Shown piece by piece: positions 33,840-44,545 of a stretch of DNA of 64,000 nucleotides. How positions within the stretch are numbered: position 1 is the stretch's first letter; the number at the start of each line of letters is the position of its first letter. This DNA is from Patellaria atrata CBS 101060. Taxonomy: Eukaryota; Ascomycota; Dothideomycetes; Patellariales; Patellariaceae. A model generated the notes under the pieces. The model did no database searches and was not told the origin of the DNA. It was given only the letters and a program-made list of their open reading frames with translations. The stretch spans positions 1,329,817 through 1,393,816 of the forward strand of contig MU006090.1 in NCBI GenBank assembly GCA_010093705.1, given 5' to 3'. The position numbers were made by a program, and so were the translations under genes.

Positions 33840-35198
33840 CTACCCCCGAGTCTTCTCAGGCCGTCTAAAATGCGGCTTCAACGGCTCCCAGCTCTCCGCA
33901 TTATAGTCCTCTTGTACCTTTCTACATTTCTTTAAGCCCCAGTCCGTTACTCCAACCATCAAGCAACTTTCAAACATAAAGGCCATACTACCCTCCCCCA
34001 CTTTCAACGGTGTCAATTCCGCACTCGACGCTTTCTCGTGCGTCGCCGCGTCGGGACCGTGAGCGCTCATCACGTTGTGCAACGAAGCACCTGCGGGCTG
34101 AAATCTACCTCCTGTCTTCGCATCGTACTGACCGTGGATGAGGCCCATGAACTCGGACATCGTATTGCGGTGGTACCATGGTGGCCTGAATGTATCTTCC
34201 TGTACAAGCCAGCGCGGAGGAAAGATGACAAAGTCCGCGACGGCTGTACCTGGGTGATCACTTTGGGCAGTCAAGACTGTGAAGATGGAAGGGTCCGGGT
34301 GGTCAAATGAGATACTGCCGATGGTATTGAAGCGTCCCAGGTCGTATTTGTACGGATAATATTGTCCATGCCAAGCTACTACGTCGAAAGGTGTGTGATC
34401 TTGCTTGGCTGCAAACAAATGACCAGCGAATTTCGATAGAACGTGCCATGTACTGGTGGTATCTTCTTCGAAGTATGCTACCGGAGCTTGGAAATCTCGT
34501 ATATTGGCGAGACAATTGCTTCCGATAGGACCTAGTTCTGGCAGTTGAAAGTGGCCCTGATATAGTTCGAGTATATATCCTCGAACTGGACCATGAGGTA
34601 GAGCTACTCGATAGCGAATACCTCTTGGAATTACGCATATCTCATTTGGTCTCACTAAAATCTTTCCTAATTCTGTTTGGATATCGAGGACACCATGCTG
34701 CAAGACGATTAGGAAATCACCGTCTGCAGAATAAAATGCTTCGTGGGGATCCATGTCCTTGCCTGCAGCAAAGATAAAAATTCCAATTCCCGTTTTCATT
34801 GTTGGGTCTCCAGCACCTGCGACGAGGTGTAAGGAATGAACCCAGTCTACCGTCTCATCGAGATCGAATGGGTCCCATCTCAATTGGTTGGGAATCTGAT
34901 GTATCTTCTCATGTGGTTTGTTTTCCGGGTTCGTATTGTATGTAGATGACTCCCGCGGTTCGAAAGGTGCATGTGCAGAAGCTGGCAGAATTCGATATAG
35001 CCATGATTGCTGATTCTCAGATCGTGGAGCAGTAAAGGCAGTCCCGGAGAGTTTTTCAGCATACAGTCCGTATGGTGGTTTCTGTGGAGAATTGGAACCT
35101 ATAGGTAAGGCGCCTTCAATCGCTTCGGACTCATGGTAGGAGTTGAAGCCATTCTGGTATGGATAGCTTTCTGGGACCTTGAACTTTGTGGAAGGCAT
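33840..35198 (-). CDS. hmgA: Homogentisate 1,2-dioxygenase
   Basis: Single exon, 452 residues, the usual family length. It opens the aromatic ring of homogentisate to maleylacetoacetate, a central step of tyrosine and phenylalanine degradation. The N-terminus is [19 protein letters not shown]. The Fe(II) site is intact: the YHRN histidine, the MSEF glutamate and the SAHGPD histidine match His335, Glu341 and His371 of the human enzyme. [19 protein letters not shown] is also conserved. The next-but-one pathway gene, fahA, diverges from it across a shared upstream region, and a Zn2Cys6 regulator lies downstream. A separate open frame (35472-35131) overlaps the first 68 bases in another frame. 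The start at 35198 fits the usual beginning of the enzyme. Confidence 0.95.
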   Translation of the reverse strand: MPSTKFKVPESYPYQNGFNSYHESEAIEGALPIGSNSPQKPPYGLYAEKLSGTAFTAPRSENQQSWLYRILPASAHAPFEPRESSTYNTNPENKPHEKIHQIPNQLRWDPFDLDETVDWVHSLHLVAGAGDPTMKTGIGIFIFAAGKDMDPHEAFYSADGDFLIVLQHGVLDIQTELGKILVRPNEICVIPRGIRYRVALPHGPVRGYILELYQGHFQLPELGPIGSNCLANIRDFQAPVAYFEEDTTSTWHVLSKFAGHLFAAKQDHTPFDVVAWHGQYYPYKYDLGRFNTIGSISFDHPDPSIFTVLTAQSDHPGTAVADFVIFPPRWLVQEDTFRPPWYHRNTMSEFMGLIHGQYDAKTGGRFQPAGASLHNVMSAHGPDAATHEKASSAELTPLKVGEGSMAFMFESCLMVGVTDWGLKKCRKVQEDYNAESWEPLKPHFRRPEKTRG

Positions 35199-35472
35199 CG
35201 TGTTCGTCGTTGTAATCTTCGTTCCAAAACTCGGTCAAGTTCCTTACAGTCAATGGTACATAACTCTTTTCAAGCTTCGGCTCTCTCGGAGCTTTTGATA
35301 ATTTCTTTAATAAGCTCTTCCAGGGGGATGACTTCTCCCCTGGAAGAGGTTTATTCGGGTCGTAATAAGAGGTTGGAGATGGTACTGGCGAGAGAGTAAG
35401 AGGTGTTGTAAACCGACGGGTGTCGTCGGGTGAAGAGGTAGAGGTGCTACTAGCACCGGGTGTCAAAACCAT
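35131..35472 (-). CDS. Hypothetical 113-residue ORF overlapping the 5' end of hmgA
   Basis: An ATG in good context (CAACATGG) opens a 113-codon frame that ends inside hmgA, overlapping it by 68 bp in a different frame. Its composition looks protein-like: a Ser/Thr/Pro-rich start ([20 protein letters not shown]), then [12 protein letters not shown] and [21 protein letters not shown] do not recognise it. Two readings are possible: an upstream ORF that dampens hmgA translation when transcripts start upstream of 35472, or an independent small gene on an overlapping or differently spliced transcript. The C-terminal part past the overlap looks less natural, so an undetected splice is also possible. 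Confidence 0.4.
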   Translation of the reverse strand: MVLTPGASSTSTSSPDDTRRFTTPLTLSPVPSPTSYYDPNKPLPGEKSSPWKSLLKKLSKAPREPKLEKSYVPLTVRNLTEFWNEDYNDEHDAFHKVQGPRKLSIPEWLQLLP

Positions 35473-35941
35473 GTTGAAGGAGGAAGGTGGATGAACAGCG
35501 TAAGTCGGTATGTGAAGGCTTTATTCGCAGTGTTACTGTGTCAGATGAACAGTGCGATGCAAGAAGGTCGTAATATAGTCGTATGATTGGTTAAAAGTCG
35601 AAGGTCTCGTCTAATTTTCTCTATGATCAAGGCAGGAAAGAAAAGAAGTTGAAGTTGCCGAGCGGACATGAAGTTTTGATTGTGCGGCATTTGACGCACG
35701 GTCCTTAAGCCGCAAAAAACCGCGACGCAGCTCCCAAGGTTCTCTCATCGTTACCTTAACCTCACCTTGTCATTTGACCACAAGTCTACAACCATGAACT
35801 TACCCGACGTTATTGTAGGATACTGGAATTGGATCACCACTCTGAAATTAGGACCTTTCCGTAAAATTACACCCTGAATCACATACAGTTCATCTTCCCA
35901 CAGATTCCTGCATATCACTGTACCTGAAGAACGTTGTTGGC
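35473..35941. promoter_or_regulatory. Shared upstream region of hmgA and fahA
   Basis: Divergent promoter region between two genes of one pathway, which favours joint control. It holds a cluster of CGG/CCG triplets listed separately. No TATA box stands out on either side. Confidence 0.55.
35685..35722. promoter_or_regulatory. CGG/CCG triplet cluster, candidate Zn2Cys6 binding site
   Basis: CGG occurs at 35685-35687 and 35699-35701, and CCG at 35710-35712 and 35720-35722. The inner pair forms CGG-N8-CCG, the inverted-triplet layout bound by many dimeric Zn2Cys6 factors. It lies in the middle of the divergent hmgA-fahA promoter. Binding is inferred from pattern only. Confidence 0.4.
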
Positions 35942-37303
35942 ATGTCTTCATTACGGTCGTGGTTGTACATTCCCAAGAACTCACACTTCTCCCTTGCAAA
36001 TATACCATTCGGTATCATTAGCACTGCCGAGTCTACAGAACCTCGCCCAGCGATCGCAATTGGAGACTGTGCACTAGATCTTAAGGTTTTCGCCGCGAAT
36101 AACGGATTCTCCGCCCTCTCAACCGTCCAACCTCACCATAAGGTTTTCTCAGAACCGACACTGAATGCGTTTGCTGCGCTGGGTCGCCCAATCCATAGTA
36201 TCGTACGTAAATACTTACAAAATGTGTTCCTAGACGACACACCTTTTCCAGAGGTTCTCAAGACAAACCCTGCGTTACAGAAACAGGCTCTCGTACCCCT
36301 TAAAGAGCTCCAAACACACTTACCGTTCACAATTGGAGACTATACCGACTTCTACGCCGGTCTGAATCATGCATACAATGCAGGTGTAGTATTCCGTGGG
36401 CCCAACAATGCTCTACAACCCAATTACAAACATCTACCAGTGGGTTATCATGGACGAGCCTCATCAGTGGTAGTGTCCGGTACCGATATCCGTCGACCCA
36501 AAGGACAGATTTTAGAGAATCCTGCGGCAGAAAAGAAAGTCCCTATTTTAGCATCGACCCGGAAACTAGACATCGAATTAGAGCTAGGGGCCTTCATTTG
36601 CAGGAACAATGCCATGGGCGAATCTGTCTCAGTTGATGAAGCTGAGCAGACTCTCTTTGGCTTAGTACTTTTGAATGATTGGTCAGCACGCGACATCCAA
36701 GGTTGGGAAGCCGTTCCACTCGGACCCTTCCTCTCCAAAAGCTTTGGTACTAGCATCAGTCCATGGGTAGTCCTCGCAGACGCACTGGAACCCTTTCTAG
36801 TGAAAGGTCTCGAAAATGATACCCAGATCCTCCCCTACCTACAGGAAGCACGCGAGAAAAATGTCTACAACATTAATCTCGCTGTAACGCTCAAAAGTAT
36901 GTCTAGTATAAGATTAGTCTTTCCCAAACTGGATGTGTGGTCAAAATAAACTGATATCAATCCAGCATCTTCTTCTGAGAGCCGGTCAACAATTTGCAAG
37001 ACAAACTCCCGGAACCTTCTCTTCTCCTTTCCGCAGATGATCGCTCACCATACCGTGAGCGGCTGTCCACTCCGCGTTGGAGACCTCCTTGGTTCAGGTA
37101 CCATCAGCGGGACTTCTCCGTCCTCTTGCGGTAGTTTGCTCGAACAGAACGCGAATGGCAAAGGTAGCATCGCACTTAGTAACGGTGAGAACCGGACTTT
37201 CCTAGAAGATGGTGACGAGGTACGACTAAGTGGATTTTGCGGTGAAGATGATGTCCTAGTTGGTTTTGGAGAGTGTATCGGAAAGATTCTACCCTCCTTG
37301 TAA
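35942..37303 (+). CDS. fahA: Fumarylacetoacetase
   Basis: Two exons, 35942-36896 and 36966-37303, encode 430 residues. The intron has a GTATGT donor and ends ATCCAG. The enzyme cleaves fumarylacetoacetate to fumarate and acetoacetate, the last step of tyrosine breakdown in the cytosol. Metal and catalytic residues are in place: DYTDFY with the following NHAYN histidine, the ELELG glutamates, NDWSARDIQGWE with its Asp, and PLGPFLSKSFGT with the catalytic Lys. The C-terminal exon carries HHTVSGCPLRVGDLLGSGTISG, and GDEVRLSGFC closes the fold. It is divergent from hmgA; the isomerase (maiA) that acts between them is not in the window. Confidence 0.95.
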
Positions 37304-37954
37304 ATGTCGCGAGACCTTCTCCCAGAACGTACCGTCGCGCGAGTCGATAATCTTTGGATATCGTATATTTCTAAGAAAAAGTAAGCATGTCCTTTGAGGC
37401 ATTATTCACTGGTAGATTGCAAGATGTATGGTAAGTGAATAGTTCTAGGAAAACACTGGATGGCCTTGAGGGATGGATTGTACTTTGTGTAGTACAGTCT
37501 AGCGAGAAACGGCAACTGACCATGAACGAGCGATTGTACACTATAGCGCTGATACGTCTTGAATTTCTTACTCTAAATTACCTCTGTCCTTGAATTGAGC
37601 TATGGCGCTCAATGAATACTAGCATGCATATCAAATATAAGGAACTGAAGCATCATTACGCAATGATGGCGGCAAACTAACTTTTGTCACATATTCACCA
37701 TATAGTACACGAATAACGATAGAATGTTTTAAGGCGCTTTATTTTACCGTTGTAAATTGAACTGTGATCGGAATTTACACCATGATATTGTCCACTTTGT
37801 AGTACTGCCTTAGATTCGTGTGAAGTGAATCTTAGAAGTACCGTACCTTGCTAGCTCATCCATATCCCCCTAACCTCACTCCATATACCGTATCAAATAC
37901 TTACAATGCTTCGATAGTAAGTAGCAATGAATACACAATAAAATCTAGAATATA
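37304..37954. other. Intergenic region between fahA and the Vps37-like gene
   Basis: This is the 3' flank of fahA and promoter side of the next plus-strand gene. No coding signal or repeat is seen. Confidence 0.5.
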
Positions 37955-38800
37955 ATGTCCTTCCACTCCCCGCGCCAGTCTCAGTCTCAGTTCCAATACA
38001 ATCCATCAACTCCTCCCCTACCTCCGCCTAAACCTTCAGGTCATTCTAGTTCTCGCGGGACGCCCGTTACAGGACCACCTCTTCCACCTCCACCCCCAGG
38101 ACAATCGGGTTCGCCATATCTCAGGGACCAGCAGAACAATGCTAGAACTACAATTTTACCGGATCAATATCCGCAACAGCATGCCTCGGCCCCTCATATT
38201 CAGGTTCCAGAAGAAGGATGGCTTCCGGACATCCTAAAGGACAAAGCGTAGATCGTCCCTATATTATTTTAAAGTAAAAGATAGCATATACTAATATTCA
38301 ACAGCACCCCTGATCTTCACGCGGTACTTCAAGACGCCGCTCTGCAAAAGGCACTCACCCATGACCCTCACACTACACACCCCTCTATCCCGGCCTCCAC
38401 CGCACCCCTCGACGCCATCCTAACCGCAAATCTCCAGCTCGCCCACTCCCTAAACGACCTGCACACACACCTTCAGCATACACGTGCCTCGACGCAGTCA
38501 CGGCTGCTCGCCCTGCGCGCACTAGAAGGCCAGTGGCGTGCCAAACAGACCGAACAGGACGCTGCGTTACGTGAGTTCAGCCCCCCGGCGTTATATCAGC
38601 GATTAAGTGCGGCGGTGGGCGAGCAGGAGGCTTTATGTCGGGGTCTGGAGGAGAGTTTTTTGGAGGGTGAAGGCCGCGCTGACGAGAGGGAAGTCGCGGA
38701 GTTTGTGAGACGAGTGAGAGAGGGGAAGAAGATCGGGTATTTGAGGAGAGAGAGGAGGGAGAGGTGGGATGAGGGTAGAGTCGGAGGTTGGAGAGGGTGA
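37955..38800 (+). CDS. Vps37-like ESCRT-I subunit (Mod(r) domain)
   Basis: Two exons, 37955-38247 and 38305-38800, encode 262 residues; the 57-bp intron ends TTCAACAG. Residues 1-75 are Pro/Gln/Ser-rich with two polyproline runs, as in many fungal Vps37 proteins. From WLPDILKDKATPDLHAVLQD the chain is helical and charged: a long coiled-coil stretch (residues about 120-190), then YQRLSAAVGEQEALCRGLEESFLEG and EVAEFVRRVREGKKIGYLRRERRERW, the Mod(r)-type end. Vps37 joins Vps23 and Vps28 in ESCRT-I, which sorts ubiquitinated cargo at endosomes. An AATAAA at 38803-38808 is a likely poly(A) signal, very close to the stop codon. The coding strand turns from C-rich to G-rich at about 38575. Confidence 0.78.
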
Positions 38801-38802
38801 TC

Positions 38803-38808
38803 AATAAA
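38803..38808 (+). terminator. AATAAA polyadenylation signal of the Vps37-like gene
   Basis: An exact AATAAA hexamer three bases past the stop codon. The position is unusually close to the coding end, but fungal 3' ends are flexible. Confidence 0.4.
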
Positions 38809-39173
38809 GTAAGGAGTTGCTGAGTTACGGTTGATAAAGTTCTACCATGTCCGGCCGCCCTGGTGGACCAAAGCGAATGTGAAAGCACACACGATCAACC
38901 CTTGGATGGATTATAGCAATGAACTAGATTATAGGAGTCGGAGAAGTTTAGCGTCCGGATCTTGGAAACTTATTCTCAATATGAAACCACATTCGGGCAT
39001 CCTATGGAAGTACAGTATATTGAAGCCAGCTCTATCCAGAGCTGCCGGGGATAATAACATGAATATGGGATATGATTAGACCGCACGCCGCACATCGTGT
39101 TTGATGTCCCGCTATTTGAAGAGATTGCCTATATATTTAACTCCCGCCTAGTGCTGAAACCGAAACGCATTCA
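38809..39173. other. Convergent spacer
   Basis: Between the Vps37-like gene and the minus-strand F-box-like gene. Nothing is recognisable. Confidence 0.5.
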
Positions 39174-40540
39174 TCAATCGTCGGATTCGTCTTCATCCTT
39201 CCAGATCGTGGGCCAATGTATAAACGAGCTAATTTTAGATATCTTCTCCGAACACCAGCAGAGTAGTTGATCGTCGCCAGGGTCGTGACTCCAACACTGT
39301 TCTTGCTGTTCGATCATCATGTTAGTGTATCTACAGTCATAATTATACTCGATAGACTTACAGGTAGGCACGGACCTTCATCCGTTATTTGGTTCCACCA
39401 TACCTTATTTGCCCGGAGTATAGACTTGTCTACGAGCCATTCTTCTACTCTCGACGGAATATGTTTCCAATCTCCGCCCCTCAGAGTCTTGATTACATGT
39501 CTGACTTTATTCTTCTTAGGCGGGTGATATACGAAGAATCGATCGATATTAAACTGACGCTTATCATCGACCTTAGAAAGTTCATTAGAATTAACTCCCA
39601 CTAGTTCGAGGCCGAGGTCCAGGGTCTTAACATTCGGAAGCCGTTCTAAGAATCGTTCCACGGTGTTGTAAAGTTTTACATCCGTGTCTTTAGCATCCAA
39701 GAATCGTGATGTGGTACGGTACGATTGGTCGAAGTTGCCATTCATATTCCACGTACTGTCAAGCTGCGTTTGGGTTGTCGGGTGTATGGAAACAGTATTC
39801 CACATCCCCCAGTTCGGTGTGTATTTGAGCCGCCTACGATCAAAAGCCGTCAATTCCGAATGCGCTACATTTGCCGACGCATCTTCGACCTCTGAATCGT
39901 CGTCCATTGTGAGATCGATAACTTCTTTACCCCCATCTTGGAGACAGTCCCATCCCCATCCCGCGTGCCACCTTGCGACGATGACGAGACTGATGACCAA
40001 CTTTCGGCCTTCCAGCTTCCAGAAGCTTTCATCGAACACGAAATCGTATGGCTGATCTGGCGTGTTTTCTATGTAAATGTACAGGACTTTATTTGTATTC
40101 CTAACAATGGTATCGAGAAACTCTGCTTGGAGCTGCTTGCATGAAAGCATGAGGGCCAAACGACCTTTCCGAAGCTGTATTTCGTCGTCGTACTCATCTA
40201 GGATTTCCTGCGGAATCCCCATGTCATTCCTGTCAGAATTTGGTTTCCATTCTGGATCCGCAGGATCATCGACGTATTCCAAACTCTCCACCTCTTCATC
40301 TCCTGCCCTGCCTAGCGTGGCCATTGAGCTGCTGCTATCAGATAAAGGATCTGATATGCTCTCTGATGTTCGATCTGATGTCCTAGTAGAAACGGCTGTG
40401 GATGCATCACAAGATTCCATGTCATTTTCTTCCACAACGTTCCACAATGGCGATGGTAGATGAACTCGGACATGATCGTGAGGGATGAAGTACATGTAAA
40501 TATGATCTCGCATTTCAAGAGGGAGTCCCATGAAAGACAT
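39174..40540 (-). CDS. Uncharacterised protein with F-box/2EXR-like start
   Basis: Two exons, 40540-39362 and 39305-39174, encode 436 residues. The 56-bp intron has GTAAGT, a CTAAC branch and a GAACAG end. The N-terminus LPLEMRDHIYMYFI resembles the LPxExRxxIY start that many ascomycete F-box or 2EXR-type proteins show. An acidic Ser-rich insert follows (about residues 40-110), then LMLSCKQLQAEFLDTI, another pattern common in this class. The central part contains the acidic motif EVIDLTMDDDSEVED, which looks like a SUMO-interacting motif (VIDL followed by acids). If the F-box reading is right it may recruit substrates to an SCF ubiquitin ligase; this is an inference. Close homologues cannot be named from sequence alone. 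Confidence 0.68.
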
Positions 40541-41352
40541 TGTCGGTGCGCCTGAGGCTTACTTACTCAACCTAAAGTATTGTAGTGATGTTGTCGAAGT
40601 TCGATTGTCGAAGGGAGACGCTTTTTCTAGAAAAGACTGAAGAAGAAATAGACGTATACTGTGAAGGGTAGAGCTTCTAGCTTCGGGTCCGGTGAACAAG
40701 CACTGGGAGATTCTTATCTGATAAATGCTCACATGAAGAAATGATGTTAGCTAGTGAAGACCACAACCTTGAGCTATGATAGGACGAGAGATATCACTAT
40801 TTTGGTAATGACGTCTGATAGTCGGGGTTGAGACGGATATTAGATAGAAGCTAGAGCGTGTACTTCACTATAGTTCATCAACACTGACTAGCCTATGACC
40901 ACCAGGCAATAGAAGATGTTCTCATTAAGGAGGCCACCTCAGTTGCTAGGCAACTATATAGTCCAAAGGGTCAGGCTGGGAATAGATGGCGGGTACGAAA
41001 GATGCCTAGCGTCGGTTATACGGTCAAGGCTTTAGGGTAGGTACGGCATCCGGATAACTTCACAAGCCACGATGATCACCCGTCTATGTGGCTTTAACTG
41101 CTTAACTGAACACCACAGCAGCTCAAGGCATTCATTAGGTTCGAAGAAGATGACACGCCCTTTAAGTCACCGTAGCCCGTTCATTCCTATACTGCAAGGT
41201 TCCACCTGTCTAATATTACCTTACTTCTTACCTTTCCAAACCTATAGTTCTACTTGCGTCGTTGCTTCTTTAGTTTGGCAACTATGTACACTTTGTTTAC
41301 ATCAAGTCTCTCTGGTTGATGCATTCCATTTCTTTCTTTCCATACTAGCAAC
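40541..41352. promoter_or_regulatory. Divergent promoter region
   Basis: Shared upstream region of the F-box-like gene (minus) and the eIF2-alpha-kinase-like gene (plus). A CT-rich stretch lies about 41215-41345 just before the kinase ATG, typical of a fungal leader. No other motif is clear. Confidence 0.4.
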
Positions 41353-43632
41353 ATGCCTTCTTTTTTCCGCTCTGTAAATGATGCCACATCTGCGGATGAG
41401 TCAAGTAGCACGTCTGATGAAGATGTCGCCTCAGATATAGAACAGAATCCGACTTCTGAACCCGATGAACAATTGCACAAGGCCAGTGATATCCGGACCG
41501 ATGAAGGTGATCAGCACGACGTCTTAGTCACTGTCAACCAGACTACCGCTTCTAGAGTAATGTCCCAAGATGCACAAAATCATAGCAATATGATATTGCA
41601 TGCTTTACTTGAAGACAAGTGCCTTTCGGATGCCGTCGAACATTTCAACAAGAGAGATAACGGAAAACAAGTCAGTGGTTCTCGACAATATACCAAAGAT
41701 GACCCAGAAGTCAAGGCTTTCGCGGCTACGAAGTATCGTTATATGTCTGAAAGCCTTGGTACTTATGGTCTTATTGCTCCAGGCCTTCATAAGGAAGAGC
41801 AACGGCAGACAAGACAGGACTATCGGCGAGCTCTTGATTATCTATCCACTAAGAGTTCTGCTGATGTTGCTGTTGCTCTCGAAGCCAGATCTGGTGAACC
41901 TGAACTTCGAAAATCTGCAATTGCTCTGGCAAACAACAATCTGGTTGCAGGTTTTAGTAAACTGACATTCTCTGCAAAGCCAAGCAATCAGAATGTTTCC
42001 CATAAAGATGCACGCAGCTTGTTAGAGAGTTCAACTTCGCATCTTCCATTGCTTCTACAGCCCCTGGTCGATCATCCATTAGTACAGACTTCACGTTATC
42101 AGCGCGATTTCACTGAAGTCTGCACTCTTGGAAAGGGAGGATATGGAACAGTATACCGTGCTATGCATAGGCTGGATGGGGTCCACTATGCGCTGAAAAA
42201 GATATCTCTAAATCCTGTTCGGATCCAAAAGATCCATGACCGCGGACAGCTGGAACTAGATCGCCTCCTTAACGAACTCAGGACTATTGCGCATATGGAC
42301 CATCCCAATATTGTGCGATATTATAATGGATGGATCGAATATTCTCCTCCAGAAGCTCAAGCATTACCTTTGCCTATGTCATCAACAACTAGCCCCCGGA
42401 ATCCGCATCTGGAATACACTAGCTCGGAAGACCAGTTGAGAGAAGGTCCAAGCACTTCCAACCGCTTTCACGGCCATGTACTTAGCAGTAGTCTTGGTAC
42501 TTCTGATTACGAAGCTGCAGACAATGTTTTGTTCGAGAATACCGACGGGGATCAATCCTTGGAACGAGGTATAGGCATTGAATTCAGAGAAGACGCCAAC
42601 ATTACAAGTAATTCGCCACCGCAACCTATAGTCAGTCGGCGGCGGAGGCGACTATCTCATGCTACTGTTTCATCAACGATGTCAAAGCGCAGCACAATTC
42701 GCAGTGTAGGTATAGAAGAAGATGACGAAGAAGTCGAAATGATACCAAGAGGAGAAATGAACTTCTCGGACCACGAAACGTCCCTCTTCGATCCTCTACC
42801 CAGCGACATGCTATTCGACCACTCCCTCGCCGGCCAACAATCTAATGCGCTACCTCCCCACCGGGATCCGCTCCTCCCAACACTCACCCTTCATATCCAA
42901 ATGTCCCTCTACCCCCTTACCCTTGCGGACTTCATCTCCCGATCGTCACACTCCCCGCAACCCTCGTTATCCCCCATGTTCCCCACCTCGGACACTCTCA
43001 CCGCCCTTCACCACTGTTTTCACAAACGACTTTCCATACAGATTCTTCTCTTAATCCTCGCCGGCGTCGAATACCTTCACTCAACCGGCATAGTCCACCG
43101 CGACCTCAAACCCGGCAACATCTTCCTTTCCGCCTTCCCCAGCACGTATCCCAACGCCGGCTGCATCCGCTTCGACTGCCACGACTGCAACCAACCAACC
43201 CGAAATCCCATCCAACTCAACGTTCGTATCGGGGATTTCGGGCTCGTGACCGCCATTGCGCGGCCGGATGACACTTCTCCCGTTGTTGCTGCGAAGGCGG
43301 TCGGCACGGAGTTTTACAGACCGCCAGTGGGTAACGGAAAGGGTCACGCAAACGAGAAACTCGATGTGTTCGCTTTGGGCGTTGTGCTGTTTGAGATGCT
43401 CTGGCGGTTTGGGACTAGGATGGAGAGGTATGAGATTTTGACTTTACTGAAGAAGGGGAGCTTGCCTAGTGACTTTAGGCAGAAAATGGGGGAGCAGGGG
43501 AGGAAGCTTGAAGAGTGTATTCTTGGGATGGTGAGGGAGGATGAGAGGGAGAGATTGGGGTGTAAGGAGGTTAGGGGACAATTGGAGGGGGTGTTGAAGG
43601 GGTTGGAGAGGGGTGGTGTGGTTAATCAGTAG
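41353..43632 (+). CDS. eIF2-alpha kinase family protein kinase (PEK/HRI-like)
   Basis: Single exon, 759 residues. Residues about 1-245 form a variable region with two helices. The kinase domain starts at FTEVCTLGKGGYGTVYRA (glycine loop), with YALKKI (ATP lysine) and HPNIVRYYNGWIEY. A long acidic/Ser-rich insert of about 190 residues then precedes the C-lobe, the hallmark of the PEK/GCN2/HRI group. The catalytic loop is HRDLKPGNIFL and the Mg motif DFG. The stretch usually ending in APE reads VGTEFYRPP here. DVFALGVVLFEMLW and FGTRMER complete the C-lobe. Such kinases phosphorylate eIF2-alpha at Ser51 to lower translation under stress; with no HisRS-like or ER-lumenal part, it is closest to the HRI type. 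The 5' two-thirds is AT-balanced, then C-rich, then G-rich after about 43240. Confidence 0.85.
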   Translation: MPSFFRSVNDATSADESSSTSDEDVASDIEQNPTSEPDEQLHKASDIRTDEGDQHDVLVTVNQTTASRVMSQDAQNHSNMILHALLEDKCLSDAVEHFNKRDNGKQVSGSRQYTKDDPEVKAFAATKYRYMSESLGTYGLIAPGLHKEEQRQTRQDYRRALDYLSTKSSADVAVALEARSGEPELRKSAIALANNNLVAGFSKLTFSAKPSNQNVSHKDARSLLESSTSHLPLLLQPLVDHPLVQTSRYQRDFTEVCTLGKGGYGTVYRAMHRLDGVHYALKKISLNPVRIQKIHDRGQLELDRLLNELRTIAHMDHPNIVRYYNGWIEYSPPEAQALPLPMSSTTSPRNPHLEYTSSEDQLREGPSTSNRFHGHVLSSSLGTSDYEAADNVLFENTDGDQSLERGIGIEFREDANITSNSPPQPIVSRRRRRLSHATVSSTMSKRSTIRSVGIEEDDEEVEMIPRGEMNFSDHETSLFDPLPSDMLFDHSLAGQQSNALPPHRDPLLPTLTLHIQMSLYPLTLADFISRSSHSPQPSLSPMFPTSDTLTALHHCFHKRLSIQILLLILAGVEYLHSTGIVHRDLKPGNIFLSAFPSTYPNAGCIRFDCHDCNQPTRNPIQLNVRIGDFGLVTAIARPDDTSPVVAAKAVGTEFYRPPVGNGKGHANEKLDVFALGVVLFEMLWRFGTRMERYEILTLLKKGSLPSDFRQKMGEQGRKLEECILGMVREDERERLGCKEVRGQLEGVLKGLERGGVVNQ

Positions 43633-44545
43633 GAATGTTAGGATGGGATAACGGGATTATTGTATTATAAACCTTAGAATCAAAATGAATTAAAAAAAAT
43701 AGATTTACAGTACTTTTTCGCTAACCACTAAAACTTGCTTTATAGATAAACACGCCCATAGAGTGTTCATAGGACCGGGAGAGACCTGGGTCCGCACTAG
43801 GGTGACAAATGCTCGAATTGATAGACCCCATGATTGAGATCAATCGTTGACCCTTAAAAAAGTGGCAATATGGTCTGAAAGTGCAGATGAACCTTTGAAC
43901 TGCCTAAGCCGGTTGCATTGCGCGGTCCTAAATATGAGGAAACCGCGTCGAGAACATGATTGGTCGCAGACGTGCACTTGAAAAATTAGGAAGAAGTAGA
44001 TTAAGGGTCAGCATAGTGTGATGGATTGCTAATGTACCAGTTGCGCTATGAATATTCCGCAATCGAGCATTTTCAGTAGTATACTGACCGTGTTATGGGC
44101 AGCAGTCCTAGATCAAAGGATGCTTGATGTACAACCGCGGGTCAGGTTTGTGGGGGAAGGACCAAGAGCTCTGAGGGATACATATGATTCGAGACTCGTA
44201 CAATAGGATATCTTTGTATGATCTAGGTCGTGATAAACGACGGAGTGGGAAGCCTTTCGCCCATAACCGTACAGTAGGCTAGGAGACAAATGGTTTTGGT
44301 TTGCGTACAGCTCGCGGTATTCGTACATATACATTCGCTATGCGCAACGTAGTCAGAAGTTATTGTTTTAGGAATCGTACAGTAGCTCAGGAATACTACG
44401 CCAAGGAGAAAATAGTTACAAGCGTTGGCTACTGGCATGAAAACGGATATTTTATTGGCCCAAAGCATTTTTGATACAGATATCTTACAATTGCACCTAA
44501 ACCGAGTTGCATTATTCCTCCATACTAAGACCTCAGCCGAACCCT
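43633..44545. other. Convergent spacer, no gene seen
   Basis: 3' flanks of the kinase gene and of the uL23m gene. Minus-strand frames of about 70-115 codons look non-coding. Confidence 0.5.
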
